Source: Bacteroidota bacterium (lineage in GTDB: Bacteria; Bacteroidota; Ignavibacteria; UBA10030; UBA8401). Taken from it: a stretch of DNA of 64,000 nt. Under the pieces are notes generated by a model, which searched no databases, had not been told where the DNA came from, and was given only the letters and a program-made list of their open reading frames with translations. Positions within the stretch are counted from its first letter, which is position 1; each line of letters begins with the position of its first letter. The stretch covers positions 2,356,001-2,420,000 of the forward strand of contig JBBAAO010000001.1 of assembly GCA_041658205.1 (NCBI GenBank). Direction: 5' to 3'. Below are positions 9,044 to 18,538 of this stretch, piece by piece. A program made the translations under genes and the position numbers.

Positions 9044-9069
9044 GGAGAAGAATTATTTCATTCTTCCCC
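9044..9069 (-). other. Hairpin in the rpoC-rpsL gap (possible terminator or processing site)
   Basis: In the transcript GGGGAAGAAT and ATTCTTCTCC form a 10-bp stem with one G-U pair and a 6-nt loop, just after the rpoC stop codon and before the rpsL promoter. It lacks a clear U-run, so partial termination or RNA processing is more likely than full termination. Confidence 0.5.
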
Positions 9070-9077
9070 CAATATCC

Positions 9078-12000
9078 TTAGACTATGATTTTTGACTTTT
9101 TTCGTGCTTTTTTTACCAAAACTACTTCTTCTTCTTTCATCTCGTCTGTTGGTTCTTCAACGACCGGCGCTTTTTCAATAACTCTTGAAGGAGTTTTTGA
9201 CGTCACCAGCACTTCGCGGAATTTCTTTAATCCGGTTCCTGCGGGAATGAGATGACCCATGATAACATTTTCTTTCAAGCCAAGCAGGTGATCAATTTTA
9301 CCTTCGATCGCTGCATCGGTAAGAACTTTTGTTGTCTCCTGGAACGACGCTGCAGAGATGAAACTGTCTGTTGACAATGACGCTGTCGTAATTCCGAGAA
9401 GAATTGGTTCGGAGAGCGCAGGTTCAGCATCACGCGCTTCAATGATCTTCTTCTCTTTTTTCTTCAACTCAATGTTCATCTCTTTTACTTTTTTCTTTTC
9501 ACTGAGTGTGTTGTTCTTTATTTTTGAATCACCCTTGTTTTCCACAAATACCATTCCTTCAAGACTGCGATTCTCTTCTTCGAACTTCACCTTGTCAATA
9601 TAATCACCTTCCAGGAATTTCGTATCGCCCGGATCTGTGACGCGTACTTTTTGCATCATCTGACGAACAATGATTTCGATATGCTTATCATTGATTTTCA
9701 CACCTTGCATACGGTACACTTCCTGAATTTCATTCACTAAATATTCCTGCACCGCGCTGGTACCTTTGATGCGAAGAATATCATGCGGATCGATTGCACC
9801 GTCGCAAAGACGTTCACCGCTGCGAATGAAATCATTTTCCTGAACAAGAACATGTTTACCGAGTGCGATCATATATACTTTTCGCTCTTTGCCATCGTGA
9901 CTGGTAACAATCACTTCACGGTTACCGCGTTTCTGCACACCAAATGAAACAACTCCGTCAATTTCACTGACAACGGCAGGATCACCCGGTGAGCGTGCTT
10001 CGAATAATTCTGTTACACGCGGCAGACCGCCGGTGATATCGCGTGTCTTACCGATATCGCGCGGAATCTTTACAAGCACAGTTCCTGCCGGAATAGCATC
10101 TTCGTTGTCAACAAGAATGTGTGCGCGTGTCGGAATAATGTAACTGGCGATCTTCTTTCCGTTTTTATCCGCAACCATAATGGACGGACTTAAATTTTTA
10201 TCGCGCGAATCGATAACAACTTTTTGAATGTGTCCCGTCTGTTCATCCGGTTCATCGCGATACGTAATGTTTTCCTTCAAATCCATATACTTCACTTGAC
10301 CAGCGTACTCAGAAATGATCGTAGCGTTGTATGGATCCCATTCATACAACAATTGACCTTTTTTCACTTGGGCACCATCGCCTAATTGCAGAATAGCACC
10401 GTACGGAACATCATACTTTGTCAATACAGCATTATCACTATTCAATACTTGAATAGCGCCGCTGCGTCCTAGCGAGAGAATTTTATCTCCTTCTTCGGTG
10501 CTGATTTTGATCGATTTCACACTGTCAAATTTCACATAACCGTCGAACTTGGAGGTAATATGAGATTGGTTTGCAATTAAACTTGCTGTACCGCCGGTAT
10601 GGAATGTACGAAGTGTTAACTGTGTACCTGGTTCACCGATTGATTGAGCTGCAATAACACCAACTGTTTCACCAACTTCAACAATGTTTGCAGTTGTCAA
10701 ATTGCGGCCGTAACATTTTGCACAAACTCCGCGTTTTGATTCGCAGGTTAATACCGAACGAATTTCGACCAGTTCGATTGCCGTTTCAGAAATTGTCTGA
10801 GCTACTTCTTCGTCAATAATTTCGCCGGACTTCACAAGAATTTTGCTTGTCATCGGATCGCGAACATCATGTACGGATACGCGTCCCACAATACGTTCGG
10901 ACAAGGGTTCTTTTACGTCTTCACCCTCTTTGAGCGCACCGGTGAGAACACCGCGGAATGTTCCGCAATCAACGTCGGTGATAATCGCATCTTGAGCAAC
11001 GTCAACAAGTCGGCGTGTCAGATATCCAGCATCAGCCGTCTTTAACGCAGTATCTGCCAAACCTTTACGAGCACCGTGTGTGGAAATAAAATACTCAAGA
11101 ATCGAAAGGCCTTCGCGGAAGTTTGCGATGATCGGATTTTCGATTAACTCACCGGTCGCACCGGATAATGATTTTTGCGGCTTCGCCATCAAACCACGCA
11201 TACCGGCCAACTGACGCACCTGTTCTTTCGAACCACGTGCGCCGGAATCAATCATCATATAGATAGAGTTGAAACCTTCTTTGGAATTTTGCAGTGAATC
11301 GAACAACCGTTCCGCCACGCGGCTGGTTGTGCGGGTCCACACGTCAATAACTTTATTATATCGTTCGCCGTTGGTGATGAAACCATTTTGATATTGTTTC
11401 TCAACGGAATCAACTTCCTTCTGCGCTTTATTAATCAACTCTTCTTTTTCTTTTGGAATTGCTACGTCGGCGATGTTCACAGAGAGTCCACCACGCATTG
11501 CATACGTAAATCCAAGCGTCTTCATTGCATCAAGGAATTTCGCAGTGCGCTGATTTCCACTCTTGCGGAATGCTTGTGCAATAATTTGAACAAGACGTTT
11601 CTTACTTAACAATTCGTTGATGAAACCAAGTTCTTCGGGAACGATCTGATTGAAGATAACACGACCAGTTGTCGTTTCGATCATTTTATCTGCATACCGA
11701 ACTTTAATACGGGCATGAAGGTCAAGCTTGTTTTCGTTATACGCGATGATTACTTCTTGATCAGAATAGAATAATGTACCTTCGCCTTTGGCACCGGTTT
11801 TTGATTTTGTTAAATAGTAACAACCGAGTACCTGATCCTGCGTTGGGGTAATCACAGGTGCACCACTTGCCGGGGAAAGAATATTATGCGATGACAACAT
11901 TAAAATACGTGCTTCAAGCTGCGCATCGAATGACAACGGAATATGAACAGCCATTTGATCGCCATCGAAGTCAGCATTGAATGCCGTGCAGACCATAGGA

Positions 12001-13382
12001 TGGATACGGAGAGCTTTTCCTTCAACAAGAACCGGTTGGAAAGCCTGGATACCAAGTCTATGAAGTGTAGGAGCACGGTTCAGCAAAATGGGGTGACCGT
12101 CAATAATATTTTCGAGAATTTCCCAGATTTCCGGACCCTTCTTCTCTACCATTTTCTTTGCGCTCTTCACGGTTTTGGAGAATCCCCGTTCGATCAACTT
12201 GCGGATGATAAACGGCTTGAACAATTCAACTGCCATGTCTTTCGGAAGACCTGCTTGATGCAACTGCAGTTCCGGACCAACAACGATAACCGAACGACCG
12301 GAATAGTCAACACGTTTACCGAGCAAGTTCTGACGGAAACGACCTTGCTTTCCTTTCAACATATCGGAAAGTGATTTCAATGCACGATTGTTGTCGCTCC
12401 GGACAGCATTGTTGCGGCGCGAATTGTCGAACAATGAATCGACTGCTTCCTGCAACATACGTTTTTCATTGCGCAGAATAACTTCAGGTGCTTTAATGTC
12501 GATAAGACGTTTCAAACGATTGTTACGGATAATAACACGGCGATAGAGATCGTTCAAATCTGATGTTGCGAACCGTCCACCTTCCAACGGCACAAGAGGA
12601 CGAAGTTCGGGAGGAATAATCGGAATAACATCGAGCACCATCCAATCCGGTTTGTTAGCCGGACCGCCTTCGCGTTCACGGAATGCTTCGATGACGCGGA
12701 GACGTTTGAGATGATCTTGTTTTTTCTGCTGCGATGTTTCCACGCGAAGCTGAGCACGAAGTTCTGCGGACAGAATTTCGACATCAACTTTTTTTAACAA
12801 ATCTTTAATTGCTTCGCCACCGATTTTTGCAACAAACTTTTTTGGATCATCATCTTCCAATTCCTGATTTTTTTCCGGAAGGGAAGAGAGAATCTCGAAG
12901 AACTGATCTTCCGTGATCAGATCTTTCTGCTGCAATCCGGTTGTTCCGGGATTGGTGACAACATACGATTCGTAATACACGATCTTTTCAAGATCTTTAT
13001 TGCTGATACCGAGTATATAACTGATTTTGCTCGGGAGCGAACGGAAATACCAGATATGAACAATCGGCACTGCAAGGGCAATGTGTCCCATACGTTCTCG
13101 GCGGACACTTTTCTGTGTCACTTCCACGCCGCAACGATCACAGATAATACCTTTATACCGAATGCGTTTGTATTTACCGCAATAACATTCCCAATCACGT
13201 GTCGGGCCAAAGATACGTTCGCAGAACAACCCGTCGCGTTCCGGCCGGAACGAGCGATAGTTGATTGTTTCGGGCTTTGTCACTTCACCATATGAGCGTG
13301 TCAGGATCGCATCGGAAGATGCAAGACTGATGCTGATGCGGGAAAATAATTTGGTTGCTTTACTTTCACTTGAGCGGAACAT
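9078..13382 (-). CDS. rpoC: DNA-directed RNA polymerase subunit beta'
   Basis: The beta' subunit of RNA polymerase, carrying the active-site Mg. Visible motifs are the N-terminal zinc site CYCGKYKR..CDRCGVEV, NADFDGDQMAVH with the three catalytic aspartates, the bridge and trigger regions (GARKGLADTALKTADAGYLTRRLV, AAQSIGEPGTQLTLRTFHTGG) and the second zinc site CESKRGVCAKCYG. I start it at ATG 13382 (1434 residues) with GGAG 10 nt upstream; the open frame to 13433 runs into the intergenic palindrome. A lysine/glutamate-rich stretch (KKKVKEMNIELKKKEKK) about 190 residues from the end and an acidic/basic C-terminal tail look lineage-specific. Confidence 0.97.
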   Translation of the reverse strand: MFRSSESKATKLFSRISISLASSDAILTRSYGEVTKPETINYRSFRPERDGLFCERIFGPTRDWECYCGKYKRIRYKGIICDRCGVEVTQKSVRRERMGHIALAVPIVHIWYFRSLPSKISYILGISNKDLEKIVYYESYVVTNPGTTGLQQKDLITEDQFFEILSSLPEKNQELEDDDPKKFVAKIGGEAIKDLLKKVDVEILSAELRAQLRVETSQQKKQDHLKRLRVIEAFREREGGPANKPDWMVLDVIPIIPPELRPLVPLEGGRFATSDLNDLYRRVIIRNNRLKRLIDIKAPEVILRNEKRMLQEAVDSLFDNSRRNNAVRSDNNRALKSLSDMLKGKQGRFRQNLLGKRVDYSGRSVIVVGPELQLHQAGLPKDMAVELFKPFIIRKLIERGFSKTVKSAKKMVEKKGPEIWEILENIIDGHPILLNRAPTLHRLGIQAFQPVLVEGKALRIHPMVCTAFNADFDGDQMAVHIPLSFDAQLEARILMLSSHNILSPASGAPVITPTQDQVLGCYYLTKSKTGAKGEGTLFYSDQEVIIAYNENKLDLHARIKVRYADKMIETTTGRVIFNQIVPEELGFINELLSKKRLVQIIAQAFRKSGNQRTAKFLDAMKTLGFTYAMRGGLSVNIADVAIPKEKEELINKAQKEVDSVEKQYQNGFITNGERYNKVIDVWTRTTSRVAERLFDSLQNSKEGFNSIYMMIDSGARGSKEQVRQLAGMRGLMAKPQKSLSGATGELIENPIIANFREGLSILEYFISTHGARKGLADTALKTADAGYLTRRLVDVAQDAIITDVDCGTFRGVLTGALKEGEDVKEPLSERIVGRVSVHDVRDPMTSKILVKSGEIIDEEVAQTISETAIELVEIRSVLTCESKRGVCAKCYGRNLTTANIVEVGETVGVIAAQSIGEPGTQLTLRTFHTGGTASLIANQSHITSKFDGYVKFDSVKSIKISTEEGDKILSLGRSGAIQVLNSDNAVLTKYDVPYGAILQLGDGAQVKKGQLLYEWDPYNATIISEYAGQVKYMDLKENITYRDEPDEQTGHIQKVVIDSRDKNLSPSIMVADKNGKKIASYIIPTRAHILVDNEDAIPAGTVLVKIPRDIGKTRDITGGLPRVTELFEARSPGDPAVVSEIDGVVSFGVQKRGNREVIVTSHDGKERKVYMIALGKHVLVQENDFIRSGERLCDGAIDPHDILRIKGTSAVQEYLVNEIQEVYRMQGVKINDKHIEIIVRQMMQKVRVTDPGDTKFLEGDYIDKVKFEEENRSLEGMVFVENKGDSKIKNNTLSEKKKVKEMNIELKKKEKKIIEARDAEPALSEPILLGITTASLSTDSFISAASFQETTKVLTDAAIEGKIDHLLGLKENVIMGHLIPAGTGLKKFREVLVTSKTPSRVIEKAPVVEEPTDEMKEEEVVLVKKARKKSKIIV

Positions 13383-13405
13383 AGATTCTACTCTCCATTT
13401 AATAG

Positions 13406-13433
13406 TTGATGAACGGAATATTCCGTTCATCAA
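13406..13433. repeat. Perfect 28-bp palindrome between rpoB and rpoC
   Basis: The sequence TTGATGAACGGAAT is followed immediately by its exact reverse complement, 14 + 14 bases with no spacer. It occupies half of the 59-nt gap between the rpoB stop (13442) and the rpoC start (13382), upstream of the rpoC ribosome site. As RNA it would fold into a stable hairpin. Confidence 0.85.
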
Positions 13434-13441
13434 TTCATTCT

Positions 13442-16400
13442 TTAATCAATTTTAACTTCAAGGCCGAGACCCTGCAATTCGCGCACGAGCACATTGAACG
13501 ATTCCGGAATATTTGCTTCCGGCTGGTTGTCGCCCTTCACAATTGCTTCGTATACTTTTGCACGTCCCATAACGTCATCGGATTTTACCGTCAAGATTTC
13601 CTGTAAGACGTGTGCGGCTCCATATGCTTGAAGCGCCCACACTTCCATTTCTCCGAAACGCTGACCGCCAAATTGTGCCTTACCACCAAGCGGCTGCTGC
13701 GTGATCAATGAGTACGGTCCAATTGACCGTGCATGGATCTTATCGTCTACCAAGTGAGACAGTTTTAACATATAAATCTGTCCGACAGTCACTTGTTGGT
13801 CAAATGTTTCACCGGTACGTCCATCCAACAGCGTACTGCGTGAATCAACATTCAGTTCTGCTTTTTTCAATTCTTCCTGTACATCTTCCCAGCTTGCACC
13901 ATCGAAAATTGGAGTGGCATATTTAATTCCGAGAGCTTTTCCTGCCCATCCGAGTGCTGTCTCAAACAACTGACCGATATTCATACGGGATGGAACGCCA
14001 AGTGGATTAAGAACGATATCAACCGAATGGCCATCAGGCGTAAACGGCATGTCTTCCGAAGGAACAATGGCAGCAACAACACCTTTGTTTCCATGACGAC
14101 CTGCCATTTTATCACCAACGGAAAGTTTGCGTTTTTTCGCAACGTACACTTTTGCAAGCTGTACAATTCCCGGAGGTAATTCATCACCAATGGTAATCTT
14201 GTTCTTTTCGTGCTTGAACGCTTCCTCTATATGGTTCAGCGTATCAAAATAATGCTGGAAGATTTTTTCAATCAAATTATTTTTACGTTTTTCCTCGACC
14301 CATTCCACTTTTGGATCCAATTTGTCGAGCTTATCATAACCGACAAACGTTTCCATCTTGAACTGTGTGCCACTGCGGAATATCATATCGCCGTCAAGAT
14401 TTCTTACACCGGCAGATTTTTCACCATCAAGAAGTAATCCGAGCTTGCGTCCGAGTTTTTCGTAATGCAGATCCAGATTCTGTTTATGCATCTTCTCAAG
14501 AAGATCAAGACGCTTTTTATCTTCCTTCTTGGTGTCAGCATCTTTTTTCTTTCGGCTGAAGAGTTTTGTCGAGATGACAATGCCTTTCATGCCTGGCGGA
14601 GCTTTCAACGATGCATCTTTCACATCGCCGGCTTTGTCGCCAAAGATTGCTTTCAACAATTTCTCTTCCGGTGTCGGATCGGTCTCACCTTTAGGAGTGA
14701 TTTTACCGATCAAGATATCCCCTTCTTTCACTTCTGCACCGATGCGGATAATTCCATTCTCATCGAGATCTTTTGTTGCTTCTTCGCTGACATTTGGAAT
14801 TTCACGCGTGAGTTCTTCTTCACCGCGCTTTGTATCGCGCACTTGAAGTTCAAATTCTTCAATGTGAACAGACGTAAACACATCTTCTGCGACAATGCGT
14901 TCATTCATAATGATAGCATCTTCAAAGTTGTAACCGCGCCAGGGCATGAATGCTACGAGCAGGTTGCGTCCAAGAGCAAGTTCACCTTGATCTGTTGCGC
15001 AACCATCGGCAAGCACATCTCCCTTTTTGAAACGCTGTCCGGGAACCACGATCGGCTTTTGATTCAAACCTGTATCCTGGTTCGTACGGAAGAATTTCAC
15101 CAAGCGATATTCTACGCGGCGTTTATCTTCAAAACTTATCAACTGTTCTACGTTGTCTTCATCGATATCATAGAGCACAGTGATTTTTTCGCCTGAGACG
15201 TTTTCTACAACACCATTACGTTCGGCAATGACACATGTGCGCGAATCACGAGCAATTTTCTGTTCAAGACCTGTTCCAACGATCGGTGCCTGAGGACGAA
15301 GCAACGGAACTGCCTGGCGTTGCATGTTCGATCCCATCAATGCGCGGTTCGCATCGTCATGTTCAAGAAACGGAATGAGCGCTGCGGCAGCACTGACGAT
15401 CTGCGTCGGTGCAACGTCCATATACTGCATTTCATCCGGTGATTGAACAACGAAATCACCAGCTTTTCTTCCTTGAACTTTTTCTGTTAAAAATTTCCCT
15501 TTATCATCGATCGGCGCATTCGCCTGCGCAATGGTAAATTCGTCTTCTTTTTCAGCATTTAAGAATTCAATTTCATCTGTCACTCTTCCCTTTTTCACAA
15601 CGCGGTACGGTGTTTCCAAAAATCCATACTCATTTACTTTTGCGTGCATGGAAAGCGAGGAAATAAGACCGATATTCGGACCTTCCGGTGTTTCAATCGG
15701 ACAAAGACGGCCATAGTGTGTATAGTGAACGTCACGAACTTCAAATCCAGCGCGCTCACGGGTCAGACCACCCGGTCCAAGAGCCGACATACGGCGCTTG
15801 TTGGTCAACTCAGCCAGTGGATTCGTTTGATCCATATATTGCGAGAGTTGGTTTGTTCCAAAGAATGTATTGATAACGCTTGTAATAGTACGGGCATTAA
15901 CCAAATCACCAGGAGCAATTTTTTCTTGATCGCGAACATTCAAACGCTCACGAATTGTGCGTGTCATCCGTGCAAGACCGATGTTGAATTGCGCGGAAAT
16001 CTGTTCACCAACGGTACGAATACGGCGATTTCCCAAATGATCGATATCATCAACAGAGGTTTTCCCTTGTTTCAGATCGAGCAAGTACCGGATGATAGCA
16101 ATAATATCTTCCTTTGTCAGCGTCGTTACCGTTTCGCTGATATCCAATTTCAATTTTGCATTGATACGATGACGGCCAACATCTCCAAGATCATATCGTT
16201 TTGGATTGAAGAACAATTTGTCAATTAAGCTCTTTGCTGTCTCCAAATCCGGAGCATCGCCGGAACGCAATTGACGGTAGATGGTTTCAAGTGCATCCTC
16301 TTCGCTGTGCACAGCATCTTTCATGATGGTGTTGGCGATAACCGAACGGTTGCCCGGTTCTTCGGATTTCAGGAAACGGATCTTTTTAATTTCTGATTTT

Positions 16401-17230
16401 TTTATTTTCTTAACGGTTTCTTCTGTAACAAGCGTATCTTTGTTGATGATGATTTCGCCTGTTTTTCTATCGACAACATCGCCGCAGATGATACGTCCGA
16501 TGTAATCCTTCAAATCGATATCAGCCACTTTTACTTCTTCAACAAGATTGAAGAGCTCCATGATTTCATCATCAGAAGAATAACCAAGAGCGCGAAGCAA
16601 TGTTGTAACGGGGAATTTCTTTTTGCGATCAATATATGCGTACATCACATTATTGATGTCGGTGGCAAATTCAACCCACGATCCGCGGAACGGAATGATA
16701 CGCGCGGAATAAATCGGTGTTCCGTTCGGATGTGTTGATTCGCTGAAGAACACGCCTGGTGAACGATGCAGCTGGCTGACGATAACACGCTCCGCGCCGT
16801 TGATGATGAACGTTCCTCGTTCTGTCATATACGGAAGGTTGCCAAGATACACAACATCTTCAATGGTATCCGAATACCCTTCGCCATTTTCCGCTTTTTG
16901 CGACAAGCGTAATTTTGCTTTTAACGGAACGGCGTATGTCAGTCCCCGTTCTTGGCATTCGCGCACTGTATACTTTGCCTTTTCAACGTAATATTCGACG
17001 AACTCGAGAAGGAAATTTTCTCGCGTGTCTGTAATGGGAAAGTTTTGGAGAAACACTTGCTGCAGACCTCTGTTCTTACGCTTGGTCGGTGCAATTTTTT
17101 CCTGTAGAAAATGTTCGAACGACTCGATCTGCACATTCAGCAAATCAGGATATTCGACCACTTCATTGATTGTTCCAAAACTATGGCGGCCCGTTTTCGG
17201 GTCGATATGCAATCTGGATTGGCTCTTCAA
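13442..17230 (-). CDS. rpoB: DNA-directed RNA polymerase subunit beta
   Basis: The beta subunit of RNA polymerase. Signatures are the rifampicin-region segment GTNQLSQYMDQTNPLAELTNKRRMSALGPGGL (shown here only to name the region), RLCPIETPEGPNIGLI, GYNFEDAIIMNER, GDKMAGRHGNKG and the C-terminal GGKAQFGGQRFGEMEVWALQAYGA. The Asp, His and Ser positions of the rifampicin pocket look wild type, as far as this can be judged without an alignment. Start choice: TTG at 17230 has GGAG with 8 nt spacing, while GTG at 17239 overlaps that GGAG and so is less likely. Length is about 1262 residues, short of E. coli because lineage inserts are absent. Confidence 0.95.
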   Translation of the reverse strand: MKSQSRLHIDPKTGRHSFGTINEVVEYPDLLNVQIESFEHFLQEKIAPTKRKNRGLQQVFLQNFPITDTRENFLLEFVEYYVEKAKYTVRECQERGLTYAVPLKAKLRLSQKAENGEGYSDTIEDVVYLGNLPYMTERGTFIINGAERVIVSQLHRSPGVFFSESTHPNGTPIYSARIIPFRGSWVEFATDINNVMYAYIDRKKKFPVTTLLRALGYSSDDEIMELFNLVEEVKVADIDLKDYIGRIICGDVVDRKTGEIIINKDTLVTEETVKKIKKSEIKKIRFLKSEEPGNRSVIANTIMKDAVHSEEDALETIYRQLRSGDAPDLETAKSLIDKLFFNPKRYDLGDVGRHRINAKLKLDISETVTTLTKEDIIAIIRYLLDLKQGKTSVDDIDHLGNRRIRTVGEQISAQFNIGLARMTRTIRERLNVRDQEKIAPGDLVNARTITSVINTFFGTNQLSQYMDQTNPLAELTNKRRMSALGPGGLTRERAGFEVRDVHYTHYGRLCPIETPEGPNIGLISSLSMHAKVNEYGFLETPYRVVKKGRVTDEIEFLNAEKEDEFTIAQANAPIDDKGKFLTEKVQGRKAGDFVVQSPDEMQYMDVAPTQIVSAAAALIPFLEHDDANRALMGSNMQRQAVPLLRPQAPIVGTGLEQKIARDSRTCVIAERNGVVENVSGEKITVLYDIDEDNVEQLISFEDKRRVEYRLVKFFRTNQDTGLNQKPIVVPGQRFKKGDVLADGCATDQGELALGRNLLVAFMPWRGYNFEDAIIMNERIVAEDVFTSVHIEEFELQVRDTKRGEEELTREIPNVSEEATKDLDENGIIRIGAEVKEGDILIGKITPKGETDPTPEEKLLKAIFGDKAGDVKDASLKAPPGMKGIVISTKLFSRKKKDADTKKEDKKRLDLLEKMHKQNLDLHYEKLGRKLGLLLDGEKSAGVRNLDGDMIFRSGTQFKMETFVGYDKLDKLDPKVEWVEEKRKNNLIEKIFQHYFDTLNHIEEAFKHEKNKITIGDELPPGIVQLAKVYVAKKRKLSVGDKMAGRHGNKGVVAAIVPSEDMPFTPDGHSVDIVLNPLGVPSRMNIGQLFETALGWAGKALGIKYATPIFDGASWEDVQEELKKAELNVDSRSTLLDGRTGETFDQQVTVGQIYMLKLSHLVDDKIHARSIGPYSLITQQPLGGKAQFGGQRFGEMEVWALQAYGAAHVLQEILTVKSDDVMGRAKVYEAIVKGDNQPEANIPESFNVLVRELQGLGLEVKID

Positions 17231-17372
17231 CTCAATCACTCCTTCAGGTCATGAACCTGATGACGATGTTGGTTAGGTGAAATACTGATCAACGCAAAGC
17301 GATGATCCGTTTGAAAACTTTTTTTTATCCTCAAAAAACGTTCGGTTCAACTGAACAGACAAAAGAATACAC

Positions 17373-17413
17373 AAGCCGATGTTCCGTTTTTTGACAAACG
17401 GGACGATCGGCTT
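17373..17413 (-). other. Long imperfect hairpin in the rplL-rpoB gap
   Basis: AAGCCGAT/ATCGGCTT plus an inner GTTCCGTTT/AAACGGGAC arm make a near-continuous stem of about 17 bp around a short loop, in the 253-nt gap between rplL and rpoB. E. coli has an attenuator and an RNase III site at the same junction; a similar role here is an inference. The rest of the gap is T/A-rich without another recognised element. Confidence 0.5.
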
Positions 17414-17483
17414 GGTATATTTCAGTATTCTATAGGATGTGCAATAAGGTACATTACAGAGTATTGAAAAAATGTATGAAGAA

Positions 17484-17858
17484 TTACTTCAACGCAACTT
17501 TTGCGCCTGCTTCTTCAAGTTTCTTTTTCAACGCTTCTGCGTCTGATTTATTGAGACCTTCTTTGACGACTTTCGGCGCACCGTCAACGAGATCTTTTGC
17601 TTCTTTCAAGCCAAGGCCCGTTGCTTCACGAACAACCTTAATAACGTTGATCTTTTGTGCTCCGCCTTCAGTCAACTCAACGCTGAATTCGGTCTGTGCT
17701 TCAGCTGCCGGTGCTGCGCCAGCTGCCGGAGCTGCTGCCATCATCATCGGTGCTGCTGCTGATACGCCGAATTTTTCTTCGAGGGCTTTCTTGAGCTCAA
17801 CAGCTTCAAGAAGGGTAAGTTTTTCGATTTTTTCTACTAATTCTGCTACGACTGACAT
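17484..17858 (-). CDS. rplL: 50S ribosomal protein L7/L12
   Basis: The stalk protein that recruits translational GTPases. The 124 residues have an N-terminal dimerisation helix (VAELVEKIEKLTLLEAVELKKALEEKFGV), an Ala-rich hinge (AAPMMMAAAPAAGAAPAAEA) and the C-terminal domain (KINVIKVVREATGLGLKEAKDLVDGAPK), ending KKKLEEAGAKVALK. Length is normal. It starts with ATG 57 nt downstream of rplJ, as in the usual L10-L12 pair. Confidence 0.97.
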   Translation of the reverse strand: MSVVAELVEKIEKLTLLEAVELKKALEEKFGVSAAAPMMMAAAPAAGAAPAAEAQTEFSVELTEGGAQKINVIKVVREATGLGLKEAKDLVDGAPKVVKEGLNKSDAEALKKKLEEAGAKVALK

Positions 17859-17915
17859 TGTTGTTTCTCCTTATTTCTAAATTATGTTATAAACTTTTCA
17901 GTGCGGGATAGTACA

Positions 17916-18437
17916 TCACGCGGCTTTTTTCTTTTCAATAGCATCGAGAACGCCGACAACGTCTCTGATCACAGCATTCAGCGTACCAACAATGCCGGTG
18001 ATCGGTGAGTTGAGCGAACCGAGAATGCTTGCAATAACTTCCGGACGTGACGGCAATGCTGCGAGTTCCTTTAATTTGGAACCATCATACACTTGCTTTT
18101 CCACGACACAGATTTTTACGGCAAATTTCTCGTTCTTCTCTTTGAATTTTTGAATGATCTTAGCCGGTGCTGCTGCGTCATTATACGCAAATGCGATACC
18201 GGTTGGTCCGACAAGCTTATCGTACACTTTATCGTACCCGGTAACATTTTGCAATGCTTTTTTCGCGAGTGTATTTTTGACGACTCTATATTCAATACCG
18301 GATTTTCGGAATTCACTGCGGAGTTTTGTTATCTCCTCCACATTGATTCCCGCAAAATCAGTAAAGAACATTCCCTGAGCCTTGGCAACCATCGCCTGAA
18401 TTTCGGCTACAATTTGTTCTTTTTCTGATTTATTCAT
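17916..18437 (-). CDS. rplJ: 50S ribosomal protein L10
   Basis: L10 anchors L7/L12 dimers to the ribosome and in many bacteria represses the rplJL message. I use ATG 18437 (173 residues, MNKSEKEQIVAEIQAMVAKAQG), which gives the family length; 17 further upstream residues of open frame are not conserved. Core motifs are GMFFTDFAGINVEEITKLRSEFR, YRVVKNTLAKKAL and LASLPSRPEVIASILGSLNSP-type segments (here LAALPSRPEVIAS). The C-terminal helix ends VLDAIEKKKAA. Confidence 0.95.
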   Translation of the reverse strand: MNKSEKEQIVAEIQAMVAKAQGMFFTDFAGINVEEITKLRSEFRKSGIEYRVVKNTLAKKALQNVTGYDKVYDKLVGPTGIAFAYNDAAAPAKIIQKFKEKNEKFAVKICVVEKQVYDGSKLKELAALPSRPEVIASILGSLNSPITGIVGTLNAVIRDVVGVLDAIEKKKAA

Positions 18438-18538
18438 TGTGAGATATTTCTTCTTGTTGATACAATGAGAAGCCCCCGATTTTTTCACGAGGCATCATAT
18501 CAGGTTTATGAGATTATGAGTGCGTAAATTCGTTTATA
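18438..18538 (-). promoter_or_regulatory. rplJ leader, possible L10-binding autoregulatory RNA
   Basis: The 101-nt gap between rplA and rplJ can pair ATGATGCCTCG with CGGGGGCTTCTCAT in the transcript. That makes a bulged stem just upstream of the rplJ start. L10 leaders occur at this place in many phyla; the kink-turn motif itself was not verified here. Confidence 0.3.

Noticed and set aside
13383..13433. N-terminal extension of rpoC
   Set aside because: The frame runs through the palindrome and its residues are not conserved; ATG 13382 has the GGAG site.
14465..15196. Long open frame on the plus strand
   Set aside because: It is antisense to rpoB, with no ribosome site and no recognisable family; it results from codon bias of rpoB.
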